Positions 7,210-13,620 of a DNA stretch of 22,364 nucleotides are shown here, in pieces (position 1 is the stretch's first letter; each line of letters opens with the position of its first letter). The notes beneath the pieces are model-generated. The model was given only the letters and a program-made list of their open reading frames with translations, was not told the origin of the DNA and did not search any database. The translations under genes were made by a program, and so were the position numbers. Where the stretch lies: positions 1-22,364 of the forward strand of contig JBJKXM010000069.1 in NCBI GenBank assembly GCA_045561575.1, written 5' to 3'. The DNA is from GCA-002715885 sp045561575 (GTDB taxonomy: Bacteria; Bacteroidota; Bacteroidia; Flavobacteriales; BACL11).

Positions 7210-8006
7210 TTTTTTTGAATTGACGGACACCAAAAGCTTCTTCTTTGATCTTTAGTTATTTCATTTATAATTTCTCTTCCTTTTTTATCCTTTTCTTGAC
7301 CGTAAGCTAGTAATTCTAATTTTGAATCTTTTTTTGGGTTTTTAAAATCTCTTAATTCTGCGCCTCCACTTTTATATGATTCAATCATTGTTTGTCTGGT
7401 ATTTTTGCATAGTTTGTAAATTTCTTTTTCACTTAGTTTATTCCATTTTTTGTGAGGATGAATTTTTGATTTATATAATATTTCAGATTTAAGGTAATTG
7501 CCAACTCCACAAAAGTATTTTTGATTTAAAAGAATTTTACAGACTTCTTGTTCAGATTTTAAATTTTTGATTAAGAAACTTGTGTATTTATTTATTGGTG
7601 TTTTATAATTTAATAAATCTCCATTTTTAAAATAATTTTTATCTAAAAAATCTTTTGAAATAATTTTAATATTACCAAATCTTCTTGGGTCAGTAAAATA
7701 TAGAATAGTGTTATCTGATGTTTCTATTTTAAAGTGTGTGTGTTTTTCTTTTTTTGTTGACCACTTTCCTGTCATTCCAAGATGAAAAGAAAAATATAAA
7801 TTGTTTTTTAGACTTAGAAAACTGCTTTTACCAACACAAAAAAAGTTAGTAAATTTAAATGGGGTCAATTTGTTTAAAGAATTAATAATTGACTTATACT
7901 TTATTTTGTAAGGATCTGAACAGTAAGAAAAAGAAGTTATTTCTTTGTGTTCAAGTTTTTTGTTAAGGTAATCTACTACAATTTTAACTTCTGGCCCTTC
8001 AGGCAT
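7206..8006 (-). CDS. Fpg/Nei-family DNA glycosylase with degenerate zinc finger
   Basis: A 266-residue base-excision repair glycosylase/AP lyase of the formamidopyrimidine-DNA glycosylase family, acting on oxidised bases such as 8-oxoguanine. It begins MPEGPE, giving the N-terminal Pro2 nucleophile and Glu3. Lys60 sits in the VGK turn, HLGMTGKW (75-82) and DPRRFG (107-111) are typical, and the helix-two-turn-helix spans about 152-184 with Asn170 in GVGN. In the C-terminal finger (about 233-266) only one of the usual four zinc-binding Cys remains (Cys260), while the DNA-contacting Arg (255/256) is kept. This looks like a 'zincless finger', as known in NEIL1 and plant Fpg. Function should be retained. 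It is last in the SRPBCC-SOUL-MsrA-Fpg operon, 1 base after msrA. Whether it prefers purine or pyrimidine lesions cannot be told from sequence. Confidence 0.85.
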   Translation of the reverse strand: MPEGPEVKIVVDYLNKKLEHKEITSFSYCSDPYKIKYKSIINSLNKLTPFKFTNFFCVGKSSFLSLKNNLYFSFHLGMTGKWSTKKEKHTHFKIETSDNTILYFTDPRRFGNIKIISKDFLDKNYFKNGDLLNYKTPINKYTSFLIKNLKSEQEVCKILLNQKYFCGVGNYLKSEILYKSKIHPHKKWNKLSEKEIYKLCKNTRQTMIESYKSGGAELRDFKNPKKDSKLELLAYGQEKDKKGREIINEITKDQRRSFWCPSIQKN

Positions 8007-8007
8007 A

Positions 8008-8595
8008 TTAATAGTATTTTGAAAGTTCTTTTCTTGCTTTAGTAACTTTGGGGGAAATTACAAATTTACAGTAAGGTTGGTTAGAATTGTTCTGAAAATA
8101 ATCTTGATGGTATTCCTCTGCTTTGTAAAAGGTTTCTAGTTTTTTTATTTCTGTGACTATTTTGTTGTCGAACAAATCATTATTTATTTTTTCAGTATAG
8201 TTAGTAATAATTTTCTTTTCCTCATTATCATTATATAAAATTATTGATCTATAATGTTTTCCCACATCATTACCTTGTCTGTTTAAAGTAGTTGGATCAT
8301 GTGACAAATAAAAAATTTCTAAAATGCTTTGGAGTTCAATTTCTAAACTATTGTATGTTATTTCACATACTTCGGCGTGATTAGTTAACGCTCTACTAAC
8401 TTCTTTGTAAGAAGGGTTTTTAATAACTCCACCTGAATAGCCGCTAACAACACTTTTTACTCCTTTAACGCCATCAAATACAGCTTCTACACACCAAAAA
8501 CAACCACCACCAACAACTATAGTTTTTGTTTCTTCTTTATTTGCTTGTGAGTTATTCATGCTAAATGTCAGAAATAACAGTAACAGTAATTTCAT
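8008..8595 (-). CDS. msrA: Peptide methionine sulfoxide reductase MsrA, probably exported
   Basis: A 195-residue enzyme that reduces the S-isomer of methionine sulfoxide in oxidised proteins. The catalytic motif GCFWC lies at 31-35 (nucleophile Cys32), with Glu37, HDPTT (99-103) and EYHQDY (161-166); Cys176 in QPYC is a candidate resolving Cys. The long start at 8595 gives a signal-like peptide (MKLLLLLFLTFSMNNSQA) and overlaps the upstream SOUL gene by 35 bases in another frame. A second ATG at 8559, 2 bases after the SOUL stop, would give a 183-residue cytoplasmic enzyme. The hydrophobic leader favours the long form, which would repair envelope proteins, but both could be made. It ends 1 base before the Fpg-like gene. 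Confidence 0.88.
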   Translation of the reverse strand: MKLLLLLFLTFSMNNSQANKEETKTIVVGGGCFWCVEAVFDGVKGVKSVVSGYSGGVIKNPSYKEVSRALTNHAEVCEITYNSLEIELQSILEIFYLSHDPTTLNRQGNDVGKHYRSIILYNDNEEKKIITNYTEKINNDLFDNKIVTEIKKLETFYKAEEYHQDYFQNNSNQPYCKFVISPKVTKARKELSKYY

Positions 8596-9121
8596 TTCTT
8601 CTATTTATAAATTGGAATGGTGAATTAAAAACATCAACTTCAATATCATTTTTGTGTTCAATATTATTTTCTTTTAAAATATTTAGCAATTCTTGGGTTT
8701 TTTTTCTTTCAATATTTGAATTGGTGTATCCAGAATATTGAATTGCAGCTTTAATTTTTGGCTCAATTTTAAAAATTTTGATTTTGTTATTGTCTGGCTT
8801 TGGTGCTTTTTCTTTTAAAAATTTTGTTGGAAGTCTAAAAATCATTTCTTGATTTCCATATTGTCTCATTGTTACCGGAGATGTCATGCTAATCTTTTCT
8901 TTTTCATTATTGCCTCCAAAGATATAATTTGCAAGATATTGAAAATAGTTTTCTGAATATGAATCATGATAGCTTATATTCATTGACTCTTTGTACTCTC
9001 TAACCTCAACAGTCTCTAATGTTTTTATTTTTTTATAATGTAATTTAGTATTTTCTTGTCCAAAAAGGTAGTTGCTTAAGATAAGCAGTAGTGTTATAAT
9101 CATTGCGTTTTTCGTGTTCAT
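8561..9121 (-). CDS. SOUL family haem-binding protein, exported
   Basis: A 186-residue protein of the SOUL/HBP family, named for binding haem or tetrapyrroles in animals and plants. A signal peptide covers about residues 1-22 (ending LFGQ), so it acts in the periplasm or is a surface protein. Family marks are VEVREY at 38-43, YFQYLANYIFGGN at 59-71, KISMTSPVT at 76-84 and the terminal FNSPFQFINRRNEI block. Its start overlaps the stop of the SRPBCC gene by one base (TAATG), and it overlaps the long msrA frame. Tetrapyrroles generate singlet oxygen in light, so a tetrapyrrole-binding protein fits a photo-oxidative operon. That role is inferred; bacterial SOUL functions are poorly defined. Confidence 0.82.
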   Translation of the reverse strand: MNTKNAMIITLLLILSNYLFGQENTKLHYKKIKTLETVEVREYKESMNISYHDSYSENYFQYLANYIFGGNNEKEKISMTSPVTMRQYGNQEMIFRLPTKFLKEKAPKPDNNKIKIFKIEPKIKAAIQYSGYTNSNIERKKTQELLNILKENNIEHKNDIEVDVFNSPFQFINRRNEITVTVISDI

Positions 9122-9615
9122 TATAAGTAGTCTGCAAAAAGTTGGTTAATTCTTTTTTTTCTGTAATTAAAAATGTCAGTTAATCTTTTTTTAATAAATA
9201 GTTTGTGTGCAATTTTTCCAATAAGGCCAAAAGGTATTTTGTAAATGACTTTGTCATAAACAGTTGTAGATCCATCTTTGTTTTTGAAAAAATGATGTTC
9301 ATGGTGCCACATGTCATATGGGCCAAATCTCTGTTCATCAATGAAAAGTTTGTTTTTTGTAATATGAGTAATTTCAGTTACCCATTTAATATTAAAGAAT
9401 CTAAAAGGATTAACTGTATAGCTAATAATTTTTCCCTCAAAAAAGCGATCAGATTTTCCTGAAAGAATTTCAAATTTCATTTCTTTTGGAGTTAATTCAT
9501 TTAGATTTTTTGGTGTGGCAAAAAAACTCCAGATGTCTTTAATGGGTCTGTTAATATTTTGTTTAACTTTTAAAGCATAAATATTACTTTTGTATTTTGA
9601 TATTCTGACTGACAT
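9121..9615 (-). CDS. SRPBCC superfamily protein (START/polyketide cyclase-like fold)
   Basis: A 164-residue protein with a helix-grip fold that binds hydrophobic ligands. The start at 9615 (MSVRISKYK) is chosen over one at 9666 because a candidate -7 box (9646-9653) falls between them and the extra 17 residues do not look like family sequence. Marks are NINRPIKDIWSFFATPKNLN (20-39), FEGKIISYTVNPF (59-71) and the conserved DEQRFGPYDMWHHEHHF block (93-109). This subfamily often lies near LitR-type regulators, photolyases and SDRs, which matches the present context. It is first in a four-gene minus-strand operon, divergent from the MerR gene. The ligand is unknown and no enzymatic residues can be assigned. 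Confidence 0.75.
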   Translation of the reverse strand: MSVRISKYKSNIYALKVKQNINRPIKDIWSFFATPKNLNELTPKEMKFEILSGKSDRFFEGKIISYTVNPFRFFNIKWVTEITHITKNKLFIDEQRFGPYDMWHHEHHFFKNKDGSTTVYDKVIYKIPFGLIGKIAHKLFIKKRLTDIFNYRKKRINQLFADYL

Positions 9616-9645
9616 TTTGTATAGTATTTTTATTCTATTCTTATA

Positions 9646-9653
9646 CAAAAATA
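9646..9653 (-). promoter_or_regulatory. Candidate -7 box for the SRPBCC-SOUL-MsrA-Fpg operon
   Basis: Read on the minus strand this is TATTTTTG, an exact TAnnTTTG match, 30 bases before the ATG at 9615. No good -33 element sits at the usual spacing. Its position supports the shorter SRPBCC start. Confidence 0.4.
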
Positions 9654-9682
9654 TTAAATTATTCAAATAAATTTAAACTTTC

Positions 9683-9717
9683 TGTCAAAATGTTATATTT
9701 TTTTTAGATATTTGACA
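9683..9717. promoter_or_regulatory. Inverted repeat TGTCAAA-N21-TTTGACA between divergent genes
   Basis: Perfect 7-base arms at 9683-9689 and 9711-9717 in the 111-base gap between the SRPBCC operon and the MerR gene. The right arm lies 9 bases before the MerR ATG at 9727. MerR-family regulators commonly bind dyads in their own divergent promoter, so this is a candidate operator. It is not a hairpin terminator: the 21-base spacer is too long and the arms too short. Confidence 0.45.
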
Positions 9718-9726
9718 AAAAAAAGC

Positions 9727-10386
9727 ATGAATTATAATATATCTCAGCTCTCAAAAATAAGTGATACCAATAAAATCACACTCCGTTCATGGGAAGAAAG
9801 ATATAATTTTTTAGTAGCAGAACGAACGAAAACTAATATTCGTTTATATACAAAAGAAGATTTAATATGTGCTATTAACACTAAGGCGCTGCTTAGTGAA
9901 AAGATAAAAATCTCAAATATTTCTAAGAAATCTCATGAAGATATCCAAAAATTAGTTGATGATAAATTCAGTGACAAGAAAAATGTTAATCATCAAATTT
10001 TTATTGCTCGAATATTAAGAGCTGCATTGCATTACGACCGAGATCTTTTTGATAGCACAATTTACTTAGGGTTCACAAAGTTTGGTCTTTACGAATTTTA
10101 TTTAAATATTATGTTTCCTTCATTAGAAAGGATTGGTTATATATGGGCTGTTAAGAGCAACGTTCCTGAACATGAAAAATTTGTTAGTGGATTACTAGAA
10201 ACAAAAATTAATGATATTACTAAAGAAATCATTGATAATAAAGTAAGTAAGGATATTTGGTTATTGTTTATAATGGCTCCTTATATTTTCTTAAACAGAG
10301 ATGATAATCACTTCATACCATTGTTTGAAACTACAAAAATGGTAGCAAATGCTGAAGAAAATATTGTAGATAACTGGAGTGTCTAG
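9727..10386 (+). CDS. MerR-family regulator, LitR/CarH-like, lacking the B12 Rossmann domain
   Basis: A 219-residue transcription factor. The ATG at 9727 is used rather than a TTG at 9712, which would sit in the inverted repeat. Residues 1-55 are a MerR winged helix (SQLSKISDTNKITLRSWEERY, then RLYTKEDL). Residues 85-165 match the four-helix bundle that in CarH/LitR photoreceptors covers adenosylcobalamin. The signature W-x9-E-H appears as Trp140-x9-Glu150-Lys151, so the final His is replaced. The C-terminal Rossmann domain with its DxHxxG cobalamin ligand is absent: after a first strand-like piece (IWLLFI, 177-182) about 37 unrelated residues follow. The stop is shared with the converging DUF2452 gene, leaving no remnant downstream. 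It probably regulates the divergent repair operon and perhaps the SDR-exporter-photolyase operon, sensing something other than B12 in the classical way. Confidence 0.8.
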   Translation: MNYNISQLSKISDTNKITLRSWEERYNFLVAERTKTNIRLYTKEDLICAINTKALLSEKIKISNISKKSHEDIQKLVDDKFSDKKNVNHQIFIARILRAALHYDRDLFDSTIYLGFTKFGLYEFYLNIMFPSLERIGYIWAVKSNVPEHEKFVSGLLETKINDITKEIIDNKVSKDIWLLFIMAPYIFLNRDDNHFIPLFETTKMVANAEENIVDNWSV

Positions 10387-10769
10387 ATCTTCTTCCATTT
10401 TCCAAAAGATAACAATCTAAAGCTCCCTAAATAATCCTTATTCCAGCTATCAGGATCAATAATACTTAGGAAATTTGTTGAATCATCTTTTTTGTAAAGG
10501 TGGTAAATAGATCCTACATCAGGTCTAAATCTGTAATCTGCTTTGTAAATAAGTTCTGTCCATTCATACTCCTCCTTAATTTTTTTATATTTCTCTTGAA
10601 GTTCTTTTAATTGAGTTTCAAAATGATTAATGCATTCATGAGGAAGTGATTTGTCAATTAGTTCAATAGAAAAATTTTGAGATGTTGTAGTTGTAGGGTA
10701 TTCTTTTTTGTAAGCGTCAAATTCGTTTTCATCGTAATTAAAAACTATATTATCTGGATATTTTTTCAT
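10383..10769 (-). CDS. DUF2452 family protein
   Basis: A 128-residue soluble protein of unknown function. The C-terminal half carries the family pattern FRPDVGSIYHLY (81-92), FLSIIDPDSW (100-109) and YLGSFRLLSFGKW (113-125). I recall this as DUF2452, which also includes the human protein C1orf50. Residues about 45-70 are charged and probably form a coiled coil or long helix. No signal peptide or membrane segment is seen. It converges on the MerR gene with a 4-base stop overlap and is divergent from the SDR operon, with a good -7 box at 10786-10793. The position suggests shared control with the photolyase operon, but no biochemical role is known to me. Confidence 0.7.
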   Translation of the reverse strand: MKKYPDNIVFNYDENEFDAYKKEYPTTTTSQNFSIELIDKSLPHECINHFETQLKELQEKYKKIKEEYEWTELIYKADYRFRPDVGSIYHLYKKDDSTNFLSIIDPDSWNKDYLGSFRLLSFGKWKKI

Positions 10770-10785
10770 TGTATCACTTTTTTTA

Positions 10786-10793
10786 CAAATTTA
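10786..10793 (-). promoter_or_regulatory. Candidate -7 box for the DUF2452 gene
   Basis: On the minus strand this reads TAAATTTG, an exact TAnnTTTG match, 16 bases before the ATG at 10769. No convincing -33 element was found. Confidence 0.4.
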
Positions 10794-10829
10794 TGATATT
10801 TTAATAAAAAATAAATTTAATACAAAAAT

Positions 10830-10857
10830 ATATAACTTTTTTATAAAATAGTTATAT
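10830..10857. promoter_or_regulatory. 28-base near-perfect palindrome in the SDR-photolyase operon promoter
   Basis: The arms ATATAACT (10830-10837) and AGTTATAT (10850-10857) are exact inverse complements. The 12-base centre is also symmetrical except for one pair (10838/10849), so 26 of 28 positions are palindromic. The right arm overlaps the candidate -7 box at 10853-10860, so a bound protein would sit across the promoter spacer, as MerR-type regulators do. The high AT content lowers, but does not remove, the significance. Confidence 0.45.
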
Positions 10858-10860
10858 TTG
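10853..10860 (+). promoter_or_regulatory. Candidate -7 box for the SDR-MMPL-photolyase operon
   Basis: TATATTTG is an exact TAnnTTTG match, 14 bases before the SDR ATG at 10875, and overlaps the right arm of the palindrome at 10830-10857. Confidence 0.45.
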
Positions 10861-10874
10861 TTGAAAAAAAACAT

Positions 10875-11537
10875 ATGAAAATTTTATTAGTTGGAGCTAG
10901 TAGTGATATTGCAAACGAATTATTTGTAAAATACAAAAGTGAATATAACTTTATTAGATTAAGTTCAAATTCAGAATTTTCTGATGTAGAAAATTTTAAT
11001 ATTCAGGATCCAAATACTTATATTGATGAAGAAAATATTGACGGTATAGTTTATTTTCCGGGTACAATTTTTCTAAAGCCTTTTAAACAGTTATCTTTAG
11101 ATACATTTGAGAATGACTATAATATTAACGTTCTTGGTTTGATTAAAATTTTAAAGTTTTATCAGTCAAAATTATCAGATAGTGCATCACTGGTATTTAT
11201 TAGCACAGTAGCTGCTAATATTGGAATGCCGTTTCATTCTTCAATTTCAATGTGTAAGGCATCATTAGAGGGTTTAGCTAAGAGTTTAGCGGCAGAGTGG
11301 GCTCCCAAGGTTAGAGTTAATTGTGTAGCTCCGTCTTTAGTAGAAACTAAACTAGCAAAAAGATTTTTTAGAAATGATAAACAAAAAGAAATGATGTCTG
11401 AGCGACACCCTCTTAAAACAACAGGTCAAGTAGAAGATATTTCCTATGCAATAGAATTTTTATTATCAACAAAGTCAAAATGGGTTACAGGCCAAGTTAT
11501 TGGTGTTGATGGTGGTATGTCTACAATTAAGATTTAA
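10875..11537 (+). CDS. Short-chain dehydrogenase/reductase lacking the catalytic Tyr
   Basis: A 220-residue Rossmann-fold protein of the SDR superfamily. The nucleotide-binding turn is GASSDIA (7-13), where the classical family has GASSGIG. Asn85 and Ser110 (FIST) are in the expected places, and Lys128 of YxxxK is present, but the Tyr four residues before it is Ile124 (ISMCK). The block GMPFHSSISMCKASLEGLAK (117-136) and RVNCVAPSLVETKLA (147-161) match, from memory, a subfamily found next to photolyases and LitR-type regulators that shares this loss. It may be a non-classical reductase or a binding protein. It is first in an operon with an MMPL exporter (4 bases downstream) and photolyase. 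Substrate unknown. Confidence 0.85.
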   Translation: MKILLVGASSDIANELFVKYKSEYNFIRLSSNSEFSDVENFNIQDPNTYIDEENIDGIVYFPGTIFLKPFKQLSLDTFENDYNINVLGLIKILKFYQSKLSDSASLVFISTVAANIGMPFHSSISMCKASLEGLAKSLAAEWAPKVRVNCVAPSLVETKLAKRFFRNDKQKEMMSERHPLKTTGQVEDISYAIEFLLSTKSKWVTGQVIGVDGGMSTIKI

Positions 11538-11541
11538 TATC

Positions 11542-13620
11542 ATGCTAAATTTCATATGGAAGTATAAATATATTTTTTATATCTCTATATTTTTTGTTTT
11601 TCTAAATTCATGCTTTTCACTTTTAAATCCTAAGATTTTTTTTGATACTGAAAGAATTCTGAAATATGCAGATGATATTCAAATTGAATTAAAGGAGTCT
11701 TTTAACGATAAAAATCTGCTGCTTCTTGGTTTAGAATTTGATCGAAAAATTTCATTTGAAAAAATGAAAGAAATAGAATCCTCTTACAGCTTACTAAAGA
11801 ATGATTCTTTAATCAAATTAGAGAGAAGTATTTTTAGTGAAAAGCGTATGATTTTTTCTGGTCTTTTCTTTCATTCTTTTAACGTGCTTAATTTGAAGTC
11901 AAAAGGAAAATTTGAAGAGTCAATAAAAAAAATAAAGAAAAAATCTACCCTATTTCTTTCTGAAGATCAAAAAAAGATGTTCTTCATTATTGAAATGAAA
12001 GATAATTTAGAATTTAATCAGCAGGAACAATTAATAGGTAGGTTAAGAGGAGCTTTTTTTGATTCTGAACCACTTCAAGTTTATGTGTCTGGGCAAATAC
12101 CAAGCGAATTATATATGCAAGAGAATGTTGTAAAAGAATTATTTTACTTGACATTTTTAAGCGCTCTTTTTTGTTGCGTTATTTTATGGTTTTTTACAAT
12201 GAATTTAAAATTTGTTTTACTTACGCTAATAAGTGTCATATTTAGTATTGTAATAAGCATCTCAATATCACAATTTATTTATGGAGGGATAGAATTAGTT
12301 ATGATTATTATGCCAGCAATAATATTTATTGTTTGCGTTTCTGATCTTATGCATTTAATAAATGATAGTGGAATTAAGGTAAAAAATAAATTAGATTTCT
12401 TCAAAACAAAAGTCAAGAACATTGGAATTCCTGTTGGTCTAACATCACTAACTACAGCAATAGGATTTTTAAGTTTTTGTTTTTCTGATGTGCTACCAAT
12501 TACAAGATTTGGTATTATAACAACAGTTGGTATTATTATATCATTATTTGTTATACTAATCAGTTATGCAATTTGTGTTGATTTAAATTTTCACAAATTA
12601 AAAGACAACAAATGGTTAAACGATAATATAAACTATCTTATTAATTTCATAACTACTAAAAGCTCAAAATTTTCTTATTACTCAATATTAATAGTTATGT
12701 TTTTGCTTATGATTTTTGGTGTTAAAAGTTTAAAAGTTGACAACTATTTAACTGATGAAGTAAATAAGAACTCTTCTCTCTTTAAAGAAATGAGTTTTTT
12801 TAATGAAAACTTTGGAGGTATTAAGCCCATTACCTTTAAGGTGCCAATTAATGATGATATCCAATTATCTCAAATATTAGATTTTGAAAAATTCCTTGCA
12901 GATAAAAATCTCTCTTTAGATTTTTCATTAAGTAGATTGGTGGAAAATCCAGAACTTGTAACTAAAAGCCTATTTAAAAAAATTACCAAAGAACAATATA
13001 AAATTCAAAGCAGAATGAATGATATTGGTTCAAAATTAAGTTTCAAGATTTTTGAGGAAATAAAAAACAAAGCACAATTTTTAGAGATTCCTTTAAAAAT
13101 TGGAGGAGCTGGTTATCTTTTTGATCAAGTAAGTAATGAATTAACACTAGAGATTTTATATGGGTTGATAGTTGCTATTTTAACAATTGGACTGTTATTT
13201 GTTGTGATAAATAATTTTAATCTCAGATATTTCTTTGTTGCATTAACGCCAAATGTTTTCCCGATTTTAGTTTCCATTGGTGTTTTATGCTTGTTTGGCT
13301 TTTACTTCAGTTTGTCTAATGCTTTTATTTTTGCAATTGTTTTTGGCTTAATTGTAGATGATTCAATTCATATTTTAAGCTCATATAGATTTAATGTCAA
13401 AAGAGGATATAATAAAGAAGAAGCAATACAACGATCTTTAAATATTACTGCTAGAGCTGTTGTTAAAACAACTATAATTGTAATTGTTAGCTTATTGCCT
13501 TTAATGTTATCTGAATTCAAGTCAGTAAGTCAATTGAGTATTATTACTATTATTTCTGCACTAATTGCAGTTATTTTTGATTTAATGTATTTACCTAATT
13601 TAATTAGAAAATACCTATGA
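11542..13620 (+). CDS. MMPL/RND superfamily exporter
   Basis: A 692-residue inner-membrane protein with the duplicated RND plan. The ATG at 11542, 4 bases after the SDR stop, is preferred to an upstream start inside the SDR gene. Membrane segment 1 is at about 8-28, followed by a large periplasmic loop to about 200; segments 2-6 lie at about 200-350. Segment 7 (about 378-398), a second loop, and segments 8-12 (about 540-690) repeat the pattern. Acidic residues for proton coupling are visible in the fourth segment of each half: VCVSDLMHL (Asp268) and GLIVDDSIHIL (Asp606/607). The length fits MMPL-type lipid exporters better than HAE1 drug pumps (about 1,000). Cargo may be a lipid or pigment made or modified with the SDR; this is inference. 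It overlaps the photolyase start by 4 bases. Confidence 0.85.
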   Translation: MLNFIWKYKYIFYISIFFVFLNSCFSLLNPKIFFDTERILKYADDIQIELKESFNDKNLLLLGLEFDRKISFEKMKEIESSYSLLKNDSLIKLERSIFSEKRMIFSGLFFHSFNVLNLKSKGKFEESIKKIKKKSTLFLSEDQKKMFFIIEMKDNLEFNQQEQLIGRLRGAFFDSEPLQVYVSGQIPSELYMQENVVKELFYLTFLSALFCCVILWFFTMNLKFVLLTLISVIFSIVISISISQFIYGGIELVMIIMPAIIFIVCVSDLMHLINDSGIKVKNKLDFFKTKVKNIGIPVGLTSLTTAIGFLSFCFSDVLPITRFGIITTVGIIISLFVILISYAICVDLNFHKLKDNKWLNDNINYLINFITTKSSKFSYYSILIVMFLLMIFGVKSLKVDNYLTDEVNKNSSLFKEMSFFNENFGGIKPITFKVPINDDIQLSQILDFEKFLADKNLSLDFSLSRLVENPELVTKSLFKKITKEQYKIQSRMNDIGSKLSFKIFEEIKNKAQFLEIPLKIGGAGYLFDQVSNELTLEILYGLIVAILTIGLLFVVINNFNLRYFFVALTPNVFPILVSIGVLCLFGFYFSLSNAFIFAIVFGLIVDDSIHILSSYRFNVKRGYNKEEAIQRSLNITARAVVKTTIIVIVSLLPLMLSEFKSVSQLSIITIISALIAVIFDLMYLPNLIRKYL

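Noticed and set aside
9205..9462. An 85-codon plus-strand frame inside the SRPBCC gene
   Set aside because: It lies wholly antisense to a gene with clear family blocks and shows no motif of its own.
11500..11541. An upstream ATG for the MMPL exporter inside the SDR gene
   Set aside because: It would add 14 residues translated from the SDR coding sequence; the ATG at 11542 follows the SDR stop with the spacing seen across the window.
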